From Desulfobulbaceae bacterium (GTDB taxonomy: Bacteria > Desulfobacterota > Desulfobulbia > Desulfobulbales > Desulfocapsaceae): DNA of 50,742 bases. Position numbers and translations under genes: made by a program. Under the pieces are notes generated by a model. The model saw only the letters and a list, made by a program, of their open reading frames with translations. It had not been told where the DNA came from and did no database searches. The stretch covers positions 13,899-64,640 of the forward strand of contig JAFLKM010000029.1 in assembly GCA_019163335.1 (NCBI GenBank), in the 5' to 3' direction. The number at the start of each line of letters is the position of its first letter. Positions within the stretch are counted from its first letter, which is position 1. Positions 36,234-45,152 of the stretch are shown one piece after another.

Positions 36234-37640
36234 ATGCCTTTCTCTTTAGATAAAGCGGCAGACCGCTACGATGTCATTGTTATCGGCTCTGGCCTGGGCG
36301 GACTGACCACCGCCAAACGCCTTTCCTATTGCGGCCACAAGGTTCTGCTCCTGGAATTTCATCACCAGTTGGGCGGACTGGCCACCTGGTTTAAACGCAA
36401 AGGCCATATTTTTGATGTTTCCCTGCATGGGTTTCCCTATGGCATGGTCAAGACCTGCAAAAAATACTGGACCAAGGAAATCACTCAGTCCATTGTCCAA
36501 CTCAAAAATATCGTCTTTGACAACCCCCAGTTTTCGCTAAAAACGACCTTTGACCGCCTCGACTTCACGGCCCTGCTTCATCAGAAATTTAAAATTCCCC
36601 AGTTGACCATCGACCGTTTTTTCGCAACGGTTGCGGGAATGAATTTTTATGACGACCAGACCATGACCACCAGGGAGCTGTTTGAGGAATTTTTCCCTGG
36701 CCGCAGCGATGTCCACCGCCTGCTCATGGAGCCCATCACCTATGCCAACGGCTCCACCCTTGATGATCCGGCCATCACGTATGGCATCGTCTTTTCCAAC
36801 TTCATGAATAAAGGGGTCTTCACCTTTGAAGGTGGGACGGATAAGCTTATCGGCTTGATGACCGAGGATCTCGAACGCAACGGCGTAACAATCTGCACCA
36901 GCGCCAGGGTCGACCGAATCATCGTTGAAAAGGGGCAGGTACGGGGCGTTGAGGCAGGCGGACGAACCATCACCGCCCCGGCCGTGGTGTCTAACAGCGG
37001 CATTACCAACACCATTCAGGATCTTGCAGGACGGGATTCATTTTCCTCTGATTTCCTGGCAAAGGCCGATGCAATTCGAGTCAACAACTCCAGCTGTCAG
37101 GTCTATATCGGGTTAAAACCAGAGGCTGTCATCGAGGAAAAAGGTGATCTTCTGTTTACCTCGACGGCCCCTGTCTTTGATTCTTCCGAGCTTCTCGACC
37201 TGCACACCCGTTCCAAGACCTTCTCGATCTACTACCCGAAAACCCGGCCGGGCCATGACCGCCACACCATCGTTGCCTCGATGAACAGTCGTTTTGATGA
37301 CTGGAGCACCCTTACCCAGGAAGCCTACGACACTGAGAAACAAGCCCTAATAGCCCGAACCCTGGTGGATTTGAACCGTTATTTCCCTGACATTGAGAGT
37401 AAAATTGACTGGTTGGAGGCGGCAACGCCTAAGACCTTCAACCGTTACACCCTGCATACCCGGGGCACCTCTTTCGGCACCAAGTTTGAAGGCCTTGCCG
37501 TTTCCCGCGCCCTCTTTAAAGAGGTTGGCGGTCTTTTCCATGTTGGTTCCGTGGGCATCATCATGTCCGGCTGGCTTGGTGCTATCAATTACGGGGTCAT
37601 TGTCGCCAATGATGTCGATGGGTATGTCCGCAGTCTCTAA
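36234..37640 (+). CDS. CrtI-type FAD oxidoreductase (second of two)
   Basis: A 468-residue relative of the preceding enzyme. FAD motif [17 protein letters not shown] at residues 14-30, then [14 protein letters not shown]. The C-terminal end has [20 protein letters not shown], a variant of the usual FAD block. The ATG at 36234 lies 23 bases after the previous stop; the frame is open further upstream but inside the neighbour. Two CrtI-type enzymes next to FAS-II genes is the key oddity of this cluster. Confidence 0.84.
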   Translation: MPFSLDKAADRYDVIVIGSGLGGLTTAKRLSYCGHKVLLLEFHHQLGGLATWFKRKGHIFDVSLHGFPYGMVKTCKKYWTKEITQSIVQLKNIVFDNPQFSLKTTFDRLDFTALLHQKFKIPQLTIDRFFATVAGMNFYDDQTMTTRELFEEFFPGRSDVHRLLMEPITYANGSTLDDPAITYGIVFSNFMNKGVFTFEGGTDKLIGLMTEDLERNGVTICTSARVDRIIVEKGQVRGVEAGGRTITAPAVVSNSGITNTIQDLAGRDSFSSDFLAKADAIRVNNSSCQVYIGLKPEAVIEEKGDLLFTSTAPVFDSSELLDLHTRSKTFSIYYPKTRPGHDRHTIVASMNSRFDDWSTLTQEAYDTEKQALIARTLVDLNRYFPDIESKIDWLEAATPKTFNRYTLHTRGTSFGTKFEGLAVSRALFKEVGGLFHVGSVGIIMSGWLGAINYGVIVANDVDGYVRSL

Positions 37641-37659
37641 CCAAAATATTCCCAAAAAA

Positions 37660-38400
37660 ATGACCACATTCATCGATCAGAAAGTTGTCGTCACCGGTGC
37701 CAGCCGGGGCATTGGCCGTGCCATCAGCCTGGCCTTTCTCAGACTAGGGGCACAGGTCATTGGTATTTATGGCGGCAACACTGTTGCAGCAGAATCATTC
37801 TTGCAAGAATGCGAGCCTTTTGGTGGCCGGTTGCAGCTCCATCAATGCAATGTTGCCGACAGCCGTCAGGTCGCGGCGTTCTTCCATCAGGTAGAAGAAC
37901 AGTTCAACACCATTGACATCCTGGTCAACAATGCAGGAATTCGCCGTGACGCCCTCCTCGCCCTGATGGATGACGAAAGTTGGCAGCAGGTCATTGATGT
38001 CAACCTCAGCGGCACCTTTTATATGTCCAAGCAGGCGGTGCTGTTGATGATGAAGCAAAAGTACGGACGCATCATCAATATCACCTCGCCGGTGGCCCAT
38101 CTTGGCTTCGCCGGTCAGGCCAACTATGCAGCCTCCAAGGCCGGTCAGATCGGCATGACCAGAACCCTTGCCAAAGAAACAGCACGAAAAAAAATCACCG
38201 TCAACTGTGTATCACCGGGATTTATTGCAACCGAGCTCCTCGACGACCTGAGCACTGAACAGTTGGCTGCCTACAAAAACATGGTGCCCATGCGCCGCTT
38301 CGGCACCGCCGAAGAGGTGGCAGAGGCAGTCCTGTTTCTGGCCGGAGCGCAGGCATCCTATATCACCGGCACCGTACTCGAAGTCAACGGAGGATTATAA
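37660..38400 (+). CDS. FabG-like 3-oxoacyl-ACP reductase (SDR)
   Basis: A 246-residue short-chain dehydrogenase. The cofactor motif is TGASRGIG (12-19), the NNAG motif is at 90-93, and the catalytic residues are Ser143, Tyr156 and Lys160 (NYAASK). CVSPGFIATELL and ITGTVLEVNGGL are FabG hallmarks. It reduces the ketoacyl chain made by the cluster's synthase. The ATG at 37660 lies 19 bases after the FAD gene; an ATG at 37624 would overlap it. Confidence 0.9.
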   Translation: MTTFIDQKVVVTGASRGIGRAISLAFLRLGAQVIGIYGGNTVAAESFLQECEPFGGRLQLHQCNVADSRQVAAFFHQVEEQFNTIDILVNNAGIRRDALLALMDDESWQQVIDVNLSGTFYMSKQAVLLMMKQKYGRIINITSPVAHLGFAGQANYAASKAGQIGMTRTLAKETARKKITVNCVSPGFIATELLDDLSTEQLAAYKNMVPMRRFGTAEEVAEAVLFLAGAQASYITGTVLEVNGGL

Positions 38401-38406
38401 TCAAGT

Positions 38407-38853
38407 ATGAATATTGACCCACGTGTCACGGCCCTGATCCCGCATCGACCCCCTTTTCTCTGGATTGACAGAATTATCAGTTACGAAGAGGGCTCCATGG
38501 TGGCTGAGAAAACCATCCCTGAAGACCTTGACATCTTTAAGGGACACTACCCCGAGCATCCCATTCTCCCCGGTGTCATTCTCTGCGAGGCCCTGTTTCA
38601 GACAGGAGCTCTTCTCATAGCCAGAATGCTTCAGGATGAACAAAATGCTCCCCATGGTGTCCCTGTCCTTACCCGCATTGGCGGCGCACGTTTTAAACGC
38701 CCGGTGGGGCCGGGCAGCATCATCCAGATGCAGGTCAACCTCAAAGAAAAAGTTGCCGGATCATGGTTTTTAAAAGGAATTCTGCGGGTTAAAGAAAAAA
38801 TTGCCGTTCAAATTGACTTTTCCTGCACCATGACATCGATGCTGCAACCATGA
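38407..38853 (+). CDS. FabZ-like 3-hydroxyacyl-ACP dehydratase
   Basis: A 148-residue hotdog-fold dehydratase. Catalytic His47 is in FKGHYPEHPILPGV and Glu61 in LCEALFQTG; PHRPPFLWIDRI at 12-23 is the FabZ/FabA N-terminal block. It is 6 bases after the reductase and its stop overlaps the next start (ATGA). It completes a condense-reduce-dehydrate set with the cluster's own ACP. Confidence 0.92.
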   Translation: MNIDPRVTALIPHRPPFLWIDRIISYEEGSMVAEKTIPEDLDIFKGHYPEHPILPGVILCEALFQTGALLIARMLQDEQNAPHGVPVLTRIGGARFKRPVGPGSIIQMQVNLKEKVAGSWFLKGILRVKEKIAVQIDFSCTMTSMLQP

Positions 38854-39059
38854 GCGCGTCCGACTCATTATCAGCAGAGCTTGCAGATGACCCCATCTTC
38901 ACCTGCCACTGTTGTGATCAACGAAAAGTGCATCTGCAGGGCCGCTGACATAATGCCATGGCCATCTGCACGGGGTGCGGAATGATCCTGTCAGCGAAGG
39001 AATACCGAGAAGAGCTTGATGTTTGGAAAGAGGCATTCTACAAGGAATGCGGTGGTTGA
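38850..39059 (+). CDS. Dual-CxxC small zinc-ribbon protein, candidate selenoprotein
   Basis: A 69-codon reading frame that starts in the fabZ-like stop (ATGA overlap) and is interrupted only by TGA at codon 33 (38946-38948). Read through, it has Cys19-HC-Cys22 and Cys40-TG-Cys43 (ICTGCGM), a zinc-ribbon layout, then an acidic helix with EYREELDVWKEAFY and a last Cys. Coding character continues unchanged after the TGA, which argues against a chance extension. A SECIS-like hairpin sits 17 bases after the TGA. I recall an NCBI family called dual CXXC motif small (seleno)protein with this layout in Desulfobacterota; this is memory, not a search. Alternatives: Arg or Trp codon lost by mutation, or a truncated 32-residue product. 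Function unknown. Confidence 0.6.
38966..38980 (+). promoter_or_regulatory. SECIS-like hairpin after the in-frame UGA
   Basis: CTGCAC (38966-38971), loop GGG, GTGCGG (38975-38980), six pairs including one G-U. The loop begins 23 bases after the UGA and starts with G. That fits the loose rules I recall for bacterial SECIS elements (apical loop 16-37 bases after UGA, G in the first two loop positions). It is short and could be chance. Confidence 0.35.
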
Positions 39060-39112
39060 AATTTTATCCAAATGAAGTATTTTGTCATTCGTTAACAGAA
39101 TTTTTTATCTAG

Positions 39113-39139
39113 CCCCGATAAACGGGATAAGTACCTTAT
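39113..39139 (+). repeat. Dispersed repeat, head fragment (copy C)
   Basis: CCCCGATAAACGGGATAAGT then ACCTTAT matches the head of the repeats at 17799 and 50609 with two changes, but the hairpin right arm is missing. It lies in the spacer between the small zinc-ribbon gene and tolQ and looks like a decayed copy. Confidence 0.65.
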
Positions 39140-39255
39140 TCAATCTATCCACCTGAACAGAAAAAGTCTGCCAGCTTTCCATAACGTACCCTGAGCCTGC
39201 AAAATAAAAACGCGTCCACTCTTACCCTTTAACTCACACACCAAGGAACAAACAC

Positions 39256-39960
39256 GTGCAACTCTCGATTACCAATATGATCCTCCATGCCGGGCCGGTC
39301 GGCCAGCTGGTGATGCTTGTTCTTCTCATCTTTTCCATGATTTCCTGGTCAATTGTCTTTATCAAGATGAGACTTTTCAAAAGGGTTCTAGCCGACACCC
39401 AGGATTTTCTCGAGGCCTTCTGGTCTTCGAGCAAACTCAGCGAGGCCTATGACACTGCCCAGGAGTATGAATTCAGTCCCGAAGCGGCAATCTTTTCGGC
39501 AGGCTTTACCGAACTCCAGAAAATCAACAAGATCCGTAACCGCAAGGAGGGATCAACGCAGACAGAAACCCTCGATATGCAGATGGCCACCATGGATAAT
39601 CTGAAACGGTCCATCCGCAAAACAGAGTCGCAGGAGATTACCGAGCTTGGGAAATACCTCCCATTCCTCGCCACCACCGGCAGCGCAACACCTTTTATCG
39701 GCCTGTTTGGAACAGTCTGGGGTATCATGGCCTCCTTTCACGATATCGGCATGCGCGGCTCAGCCTCGCTGACCGTTGTCGCTCCAGGTATCTCTGAGGC
39801 CCTGGTCGCGACGGCAGCAGGCCTTGCGGTGGCCATTCCAGCAGTTATCTTCTATAATTATTACGCAAGTAAACTTACCTATATCGAAGGTGAGATGCAG
39901 AACTTTTCGACGGATTTCCTCAACCTTGTTGAACGCGATCTTATCAGTCGTTCACAATAA
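39256..39960 (+). CDS. tolQ: TolQ/ExbB-family proton channel subunit
   Basis: A 234-residue inner-membrane protein with three membrane segments: near 10-32 (VGQLVMLVLLIFSMISWSIV), 140-160 and 175-200. The conserved FIGLFGTVWGIMASF and SEALVATAAGLAVAIPAV blocks are complete. With TolR it forms the motor that energises TolA. GTG start with AAGGA upstream. A 155-base gap before tolR is unusual for this operon. Confidence 0.92.
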   Translation: MQLSITNMILHAGPVGQLVMLVLLIFSMISWSIVFIKMRLFKRVLADTQDFLEAFWSSSKLSEAYDTAQEYEFSPEAAIFSAGFTELQKINKIRNRKEGSTQTETLDMQMATMDNLKRSIRKTESQEITELGKYLPFLATTGSATPFIGLFGTVWGIMASFHDIGMRGSASLTVVAPGISEALVATAAGLAVAIPAVIFYNYYASKLTYIEGEMQNFSTDFLNLVERDLISRSQ

Positions 39961-40115
39961 ATCTGCATAACAGAAACATGCTGTCCTGCCGGTCTTGAGC
40001 CAACTTCTTTCAAGCGTTCAGCACATTGACAAATCACATTGCAAGCGATTGGCCTCCTTTCGGCTACAAAAGAAATTCTTCACAAGAACCACACTGACTA
40101 AACGGAACAAATATC

Positions 40116-40541
40116 ATGGGAATGGGATCAAGCAGGGGCAATGGCCCAAGGGGTTTAGTTGCTGATATTAACGTGACCCCACTCGTGGACGTTATGCTGG
40201 TGCTGCTCATCATCTTTATGGTGACCGCACCCATGATGACCCAGGGGCTTAATGTCGATCTGCCGGAGACCACCGCCAACTCCCTTCGACAGAAGGAAGA
40301 ACCTGTCATGGTCAGCATTGACAAAGAAGGCAAGATTATGCTGGGAAAGATCGAATATACCCAGGCCCTCCTCCGGGAACAACTGGCTAAAATCGATGAT
40401 AAGGGCAAGGAAGAACCCATCTTTCTCAAAGCCGACAAGGCAGTTCCCTATGGTCTTGTTGCCTCCATCATGGCCGACATTAAGGCGGCCGGATTCAACA
40501 AGCTGGGAATGATCACCAAGCCCATCGAAGAAAAACAGTAA
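40116..40541 (+). CDS. tolR: TolR/ExbD-family protein
   Basis: A 141-residue protein with one membrane helix (VDVMLVLLIIFMVTAPMM). Asp25 in NVTPLVDVML is the proton-path residue. The periplasmic part has LKADKAVPYGLVASIMADIK. It is followed at 1 base by tolA. Confidence 0.93.
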   Translation: MGMGSSRGNGPRGLVADINVTPLVDVMLVLLIIFMVTAPMMTQGLNVDLPETTANSLRQKEEPVMVSIDKEGKIMLGKIEYTQALLREQLAKIDDKGKEEPIFLKADKAVPYGLVASIMADIKAAGFNKLGMITKPIEEKQ

Positions 40542-40542
40542 C

Positions 40543-41619
40543 GTGTCGCAACGATCACAGAAGCAGATGTTTTTTCACTCCCTGCCCAGCGAATGGAAGC
40601 TGCCATTAAATCTGGCCATCGGCCTCCATATTTTCGTCCTGCTCGCCGCCCTGTTTCTACCTCAACTGTTACAACAGCGTCCGATAATACCGGAGATTAC
40701 CACCATTGATCTGGTCAGCATGGCAGACCCATCTGCCAGTAAGGAACCTGCCGCTCCACCTGCGGCAAAGTCGGCTCCAAAACAGGCTCAAAAACCCGTC
40801 CCCAAAGAAGAAGCCGAGCCGCCTGCTCCCACCCCGCCACCTACGCCGCCGAAACCTGCTGAGATCATCAAACCGGAGGTCGTTAAGCAGATTCCTCCGA
40901 TTGTCGAGAAACCGGTTCCCATTGCGGAACCAGTAATCAAGACCGAACCGGTTGCACCTCCAGTCCCGACTGAGGCCATATCGCTTAAACCATTAAAGCA
41001 AAAAGTTAAAAAAGAAATCAAAGAGATCCCGGACAAAAAAGTTGAAGAGACCAAAGTTCGGAAAGAAGAGTTAAAAAATATTACCCAACAACTTCAGGAA
41101 GAGGCGAAAAAAGAAACTGCCGCCCAAGAGACCATCAAGCAACAACGACAACTTGCTGCCGCCCGAGAACAGGCCAGGCGTGCTGACCTTGAGGCCAGAC
41201 TTGCAAAAGCAGAAGCCGAGAGGGCCGCAGCAGACGCCAGAAGCGCCCTGAGTGACCAACTGCGGGCCACTTCTTCACGAAATGCAGCGGCGGCAGGCGC
41301 AAATACCGGCAGCACGCAGACAATGGGGGTACTGGAACAGCAGTATTATGCAACCATCATGGGACACATAAAACAATACTGGCAACCACCCGATGTCAAG
41401 TCTTGGGATCCTAATCTTCTGGCCATTGTCAGCATCACCGTTGGCGCTAATGGTCAGATCGTCAGCCAATCCTTTGAGAAGGAGTCTGGAGACAAACTCT
41501 TTGACCAGTTTGTTCTCAAGACCCTTGAGGCTGCAAACCCATTACCTGTACCGCCCCCGGCCCTGCAGAAGCAACGTCTGGAAATCGGTCTACGATTCAA
41601 ACCAAGCGGAATACAGTGA
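40543..41619 (+). CDS. tolA: TolA-like energy-transducing protein
   Basis: A 358-residue protein: one membrane helix near 21-43, a Pro-rich stretch (50-150), a Lys/Glu/Ala coiled coil (about 160-235), and a C-terminal TonB/TolA domain with IKQYWQPPDVKSW and LRFKPSGIQ. It links the TolQR motor to the outer membrane during cell division. GTG start directly after tolR. Position between tolR and tolB supports TolA over TonB. Confidence 0.88.
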   Translation: MSQRSQKQMFFHSLPSEWKLPLNLAIGLHIFVLLAALFLPQLLQQRPIIPEITTIDLVSMADPSASKEPAAPPAAKSAPKQAQKPVPKEEAEPPAPTPPPTPPKPAEIIKPEVVKQIPPIVEKPVPIAEPVIKTEPVAPPVPTEAISLKPLKQKVKKEIKEIPDKKVEETKVRKEELKNITQQLQEEAKKETAAQETIKQQRQLAAAREQARRADLEARLAKAEAERAAADARSALSDQLRATSSRNAAAAGANTGSTQTMGVLEQQYYATIMGHIKQYWQPPDVKSWDPNLLAIVSITVGANGQIVSQSFEKESGDKLFDQFVLKTLEAANPLPVPPPALQKQRLEIGLRFKPSGIQ

Positions 41620-41690
41620 TTTTTTCATCCAGCAATGATATATTCTTTTCGTGATAAATTGACTCATGCGAGAATCACCTTGGGGACAAA

Positions 41691-43052
41691 ATGAATCCTG
41701 TCCCAACTGATTTTTCCGCTTCAACGTCCCTTTTACCCCTTCATCACATCATGAATATGATACGTTCTGCCCTTATCTTCTTCTTTGGCGTCTTCTTTTT
41801 GTTCAGCAGTTTAGCCGACTCTGCGTGGGCAGAGGGGAAAGTCTACCTCGATATTACCGCCTCGGGAACCCGCAAAATCAACATGGCCGTCCCCCCATTC
41901 ACCGGCTCTGGCCAGTCCGGTGGCTCTGCGTCCCTTGGTCAGGAGCTCTCCTCAATCTTAGAAAAAGCCCTGGAGTTCCACGGGATCATTTCCATTATTC
42001 CCCATCAAAACTACTCCGGCTCCTCACCGGACTGGAAACAAATCGGCGCTGATTATACCGTTCTTGGCACCTACGCCATGTCTTCAGCCGGACTTAACTT
42101 TGAGACACGTCTCGTCGATGTGGCCAGCGGTACCACCCTTCTCGGGAAAAAATATACCGGCACCCTAGAACAAAAACAGGATATGCTCTTTAAATTCTGT
42201 GATCTGGTTATCAAGGAGCTCACCGGCGAACCGGGCGTTGCCTACAGTCAAATCGCCTTTATCTCCAACGGCTCCGGCGCCAAAGAAGCGTATCTCACCA
42301 ATATCCTGGGCGACAAAATCAGACAGGTCACCCGCCATCGAAACCTGGTCATTTCCCCCCGTTTTACTCCCGATGGCCTGAGTCTCAGTTATTCCTCCTA
42401 CCACAAGGGAAACCAGGATCTGTATATCACAGAGCTTGATCAAAGCACATCCACCCAAGTCCTTTCCCGACGGAAGGGGATGAATCTGGGGCCGGCCTGG
42501 TCCCCGGATGGCAGGAAGATGGTTCTGACCATGAGTAAAGACGGTAATCCCGATCTCTATATGCTTGACCGCCAGGGTGAAATCCTTGAGCAGTTGACCA
42601 GTCGAGCAGGAATCAATGTTTCCCCCGCCTGGTCCCCGGATGGCAGGAGAATCGCCTTTGTCTCCGACCGCAGCGGCAAGCCGCAAGTGTATCTGATGGA
42701 TCTTGGCAGCAAAAGTGTAAAACGAATCACCTTCAAAGGAACAGAAAATGTTGAGCCTGTCTGGTCGCCAAAGGGAGACCTGCTGGCCTACACCAGCCTG
42801 CTCAATGGTTCTTACCAGATCTGCATCACCACTCCTGATGAAAAGGCTACCCCAATTCAAGTTACCAAAGACTCAGGACATCATGAATCTCCAGACTGGT
42901 CGCCGGATGGAAAACAGATTATCTTTACAAAACGGGACGGGGGGTCGCAAAAGATTTATGCCATCCTCAAGAACGGCTCATACCAGCGACAGCTTTTCTC
43001 AATGAAAGGCAACCAGACCTATCCCCGCTGGATTTATAAAAAACAAGAATAG
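41691..43052 (+). CDS. tolB: Tol system beta-propeller protein TolB
   Basis: A 453-residue periplasmic protein. The signal segment is MIRSALIFFFGVFFLFSSLA near residues 23-42. An N-terminal domain precedes a six-bladed WD40-like beta-propeller, visible as repeats of W-S-P-D-G (AWSPDGRKM, AWSPDGRRI, WSPKGDLL, WSPDGKQI). The start at 41691 has GGGGA upstream but gives a long n-region; 41751 is an alternative. Its usual partner Pal is not encoded next to it. Confidence 0.93.
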   Translation: MNPVPTDFSASTSLLPLHHIMNMIRSALIFFFGVFFLFSSLADSAWAEGKVYLDITASGTRKINMAVPPFTGSGQSGGSASLGQELSSILEKALEFHGIISIIPHQNYSGSSPDWKQIGADYTVLGTYAMSSAGLNFETRLVDVASGTTLLGKKYTGTLEQKQDMLFKFCDLVIKELTGEPGVAYSQIAFISNGSGAKEAYLTNILGDKIRQVTRHRNLVISPRFTPDGLSLSYSSYHKGNQDLYITELDQSTSTQVLSRRKGMNLGPAWSPDGRKMVLTMSKDGNPDLYMLDRQGEILEQLTSRAGINVSPAWSPDGRRIAFVSDRSGKPQVYLMDLGSKSVKRITFKGTENVEPVWSPKGDLLAYTSLLNGSYQICITTPDEKATPIQVTKDSGHHESPDWSPDGKQIIFTKRDGGSQKIYAILKNGSYQRQLFSMKGNQTYPRWIYKKQE

Positions 43053-43080
43053 ATAAAAATATCATTTACAGGTGGACTCC

Positions 43081-44181
43081 ATGAAGAAATCGTTCGGTCA
43101 ACTCCTTGTCCTTTTTACCTTGACTCCATTTCTTGTCCAATGTGCCAGCCAGGATGAGGTGAGAACCCTTTCCTATCAGTTACGGGCAGTGAACAAAAAA
43201 CTTGAAGATATGCAGGCCAATACTGTTGGCGATATCCAGAAGAAACAGGCCAACTCTTCCGGTCAGCTCACGGAAATGCAACAGGAAATCCTGGCCTTGA
43301 AGGGTGAACTTGAGGCAACCGCGTTGAGCAATCGTCAACTTCAGGAGCAAAACAAGGAGCTGGAAAGCTCCATTCAGGGAATGGTCAGCAAAAATAGCTC
43401 GGAGACTGACACCAAGATCACCCAGATCAACGAGCAACTCAAGCAACAACAGGACAGTGTGGCATCCCTCCATGAGGCACGGGCAAAGGAAGCAGAACGA
43501 AAGGCCCAAGTCGCCGCCGAAGCCGCCGAGGCGGCAAAATTAAAGGCAAAAACAGCAGCAACGCCCCCAGGTGCTGCTGTGATCCTCGCAGAACAAAAAA
43601 AACTGGTCAAAGGTAAAACCCCACCACCGGTAAAACCTGAAACCGCCGTCACTCAAGCAATACCCGCTGCCCCTCCAGCAAAAGCCAAGCCAACAACAAC
43701 GGCAAGCCATACTCCGCCGGCCCCGGTACCAGCAGCGGCAGCAGTGGTTGAAACAGCCTCGACACCTGCTCCAGCAGCCAAAAAAGAAGCGGAGCCAGCA
43801 GCAGCAAGCGATCCTGGTGATGAGGTTTTCAAGCAGGCACAGAAAAAATATGAGGCAGGAGACTACCGCAATGCCTATGAAAACTACGAGTCCTACCTTG
43901 ATAAGCATGGCACTGGTGCCAATGCCGTCCAGGCACGATATATGATGGGGGAGAGCCTCTACCAGCAGAAGGAATACGATCAGGCCATTCTTCAGTATCA
44001 AAAGATCATTTCCAGTCAGCCAAAGCATGCAAAAACGCCAGCGGCCCTGCTGAAACAGGCCATGGCCTTTGAGCAACTCTCAGACAAGGATACAGCCAAA
44101 ATCATCTACCAAAAAATCATCAGTTCCTATGGCTCCAGTCCCGAGGCCGCCCAGGCCAAGAGCAAGCTCGGTTCTTTATAA
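43081..44181 (+). CDS. cpoB: Tol-Pal system protein CpoB (YbgF)
   Basis: A 366-residue exported protein: hydrophobic signal ending LVQC (Cys21), which may be an atypical lipobox; an N-terminal coiled coil (about 25-140); a Lys/Ala/Pro linker; and three TPR units from about residue 245 (FKQAQKKYEAGDYRNAYENY, AILQYQKIISSQPKHAK). CpoB coordinates peptidoglycan synthesis with Tol-driven outer-membrane constriction. The ATG at 43081 has AGGTGG upstream; a GTG at 43072 is less likely. The lipoprotein signal is unusual for CpoB. Confidence 0.88.
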   Translation: MKKSFGQLLVLFTLTPFLVQCASQDEVRTLSYQLRAVNKKLEDMQANTVGDIQKKQANSSGQLTEMQQEILALKGELEATALSNRQLQEQNKELESSIQGMVSKNSSETDTKITQINEQLKQQQDSVASLHEARAKEAERKAQVAAEAAEAAKLKAKTAATPPGAAVILAEQKKLVKGKTPPPVKPETAVTQAIPAAPPAKAKPTTTASHTPPAPVPAAAAVVETASTPAPAAKKEAEPAAASDPGDEVFKQAQKKYEAGDYRNAYENYESYLDKHGTGANAVQARYMMGESLYQQKEYDQAILQYQKIISSQPKHAKTPAALLKQAMAFEQLSDKDTAKIIYQKIISSYGSSPEAAQAKSKLGSL

Positions 44182-44195
44182 GAGTATAGAGCTGT

Positions 44196-44219
44196 TGTTT
44201 CTCAGTGAAGAGAGAAACA
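44196..44219 (+). other. Hairpin between cpoB and tlyA
   Basis: TGTTTCTC (44196-44203) pairs with GAGAAACA (44212-44219) around an 8-base loop, 14 bases after cpoB. No T-tract follows, so it is more likely a transcript-end or processing structure than a strong terminator. Confidence 0.35.
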
Positions 44220-44328
44220 CGGGGAAGAGGAAGCTGCGCTCACCGCTCCATGGCCCCACGGTGAAGGGCTCCCCGCAAGCTTACTCGATACAGGGAACAT
44301 TTGAAAAAAATGGAGTTGTACGCTTTCC

Positions 44329-45060
44329 GTGAAAAAACGCCTTGACGAGCTTCTGCTTTCCTCCGGCCTTGCTGAAAATCTGATCCAGGCCAGGGCCTTG
44401 ATAGGAGCCGGGCAGGTTCTGGTGAATGAACAACTGATGGATAAGGCTGGTTGTTTAGTCGCCTCTGAGGTCAGACTTCAGGTTAAACTTAGTTGTCCCT
44501 ACGTCTCCCGCGGCGGTTTAAAGCTCAAAGGCGGACTCGATGCCTTCGGGTATGATCCCTCTGGACAGATATGCGCTGACATCGGCGCTTCATCGGGTGG
44601 ATTTACCGACTGTCTGCTCCAGCACGGAGCAAGCAAGGTTTATGCAGTTGATGTTGCCTATGGTCAACTGGACTGGAAACTGCGGCAAGACCCCAGGGTC
44701 ATCGTCATCGAACGTTTTAATGCCCGCAAGATCAGCACATCCCAGATCCCTGAACGTCTCGATCTGATTGTCATTGACTCTTCTTTTATCTCGCTGACCA
44801 AACTCCTCCCCCCCCTGCTTCCGCTTTTTGGCACCAGGGGCCATATTATCGCCCTGATTAAACCTCAATTTGAACTGCCACGCGAAAAAATCCCCAAAGG
44901 TGGTGTAGTCCGCGATCAAACCCTGCACGATGAGGCCATCGCCAAAATCCAGCTTTTCAGCCAGACCATTGGTCTGGAAAACGAAGGTGTGGCTCGCTCT
45001 CCCCTTGTCGGCCCTAAGGGGAACGTAGAATTTCTGATTTTACTGACCCTGAAGCGATAA
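44329..45060 (+). CDS. TlyA family RNA methyltransferase
   Basis: A 243-residue protein: an N-terminal S4 RNA-binding domain (KKRLDELLLSSGLAENLIQA) and a FtsJ-like methyltransferase domain with ADIGASSGGFTDCLLQHGA (SAM motif) and VSRGGLKLKGGLD between them. TlyA methylates 2'-O of rRNA in Mycobacterium; older annotations call it hemolysin A. GTG start; no clear ribosome binding site. It may be read through from the tol operon. Confidence 0.92.
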   Translation: MKKRLDELLLSSGLAENLIQARALIGAGQVLVNEQLMDKAGCLVASEVRLQVKLSCPYVSRGGLKLKGGLDAFGYDPSGQICADIGASSGGFTDCLLQHGASKVYAVDVAYGQLDWKLRQDPRVIVIERFNARKISTSQIPERLDLIVIDSSFISLTKLLPPLLPLFGTRGHIIALIKPQFELPREKIPKGGVVRDQTLHDEAIAKIQLFSQTIGLENEGVARSPLVGPKGNVEFLILLTLKR

Positions 45061-45152
45061 AGGACACCGTCACCCACTGGCCAGCTTGGTGTTCAAGCTA
45101 CTCCAGGACACCGTTCATCATTGATGTCACAAATTTCACCGGGGAAATCCAA

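Noticed and set aside
34822-37640. Carotenoid biosynthesis locus
   Set aside because: The two CrtI-type enzymes lack phytoene synthase or other carotenoid partners and sit among acyl carrier genes.
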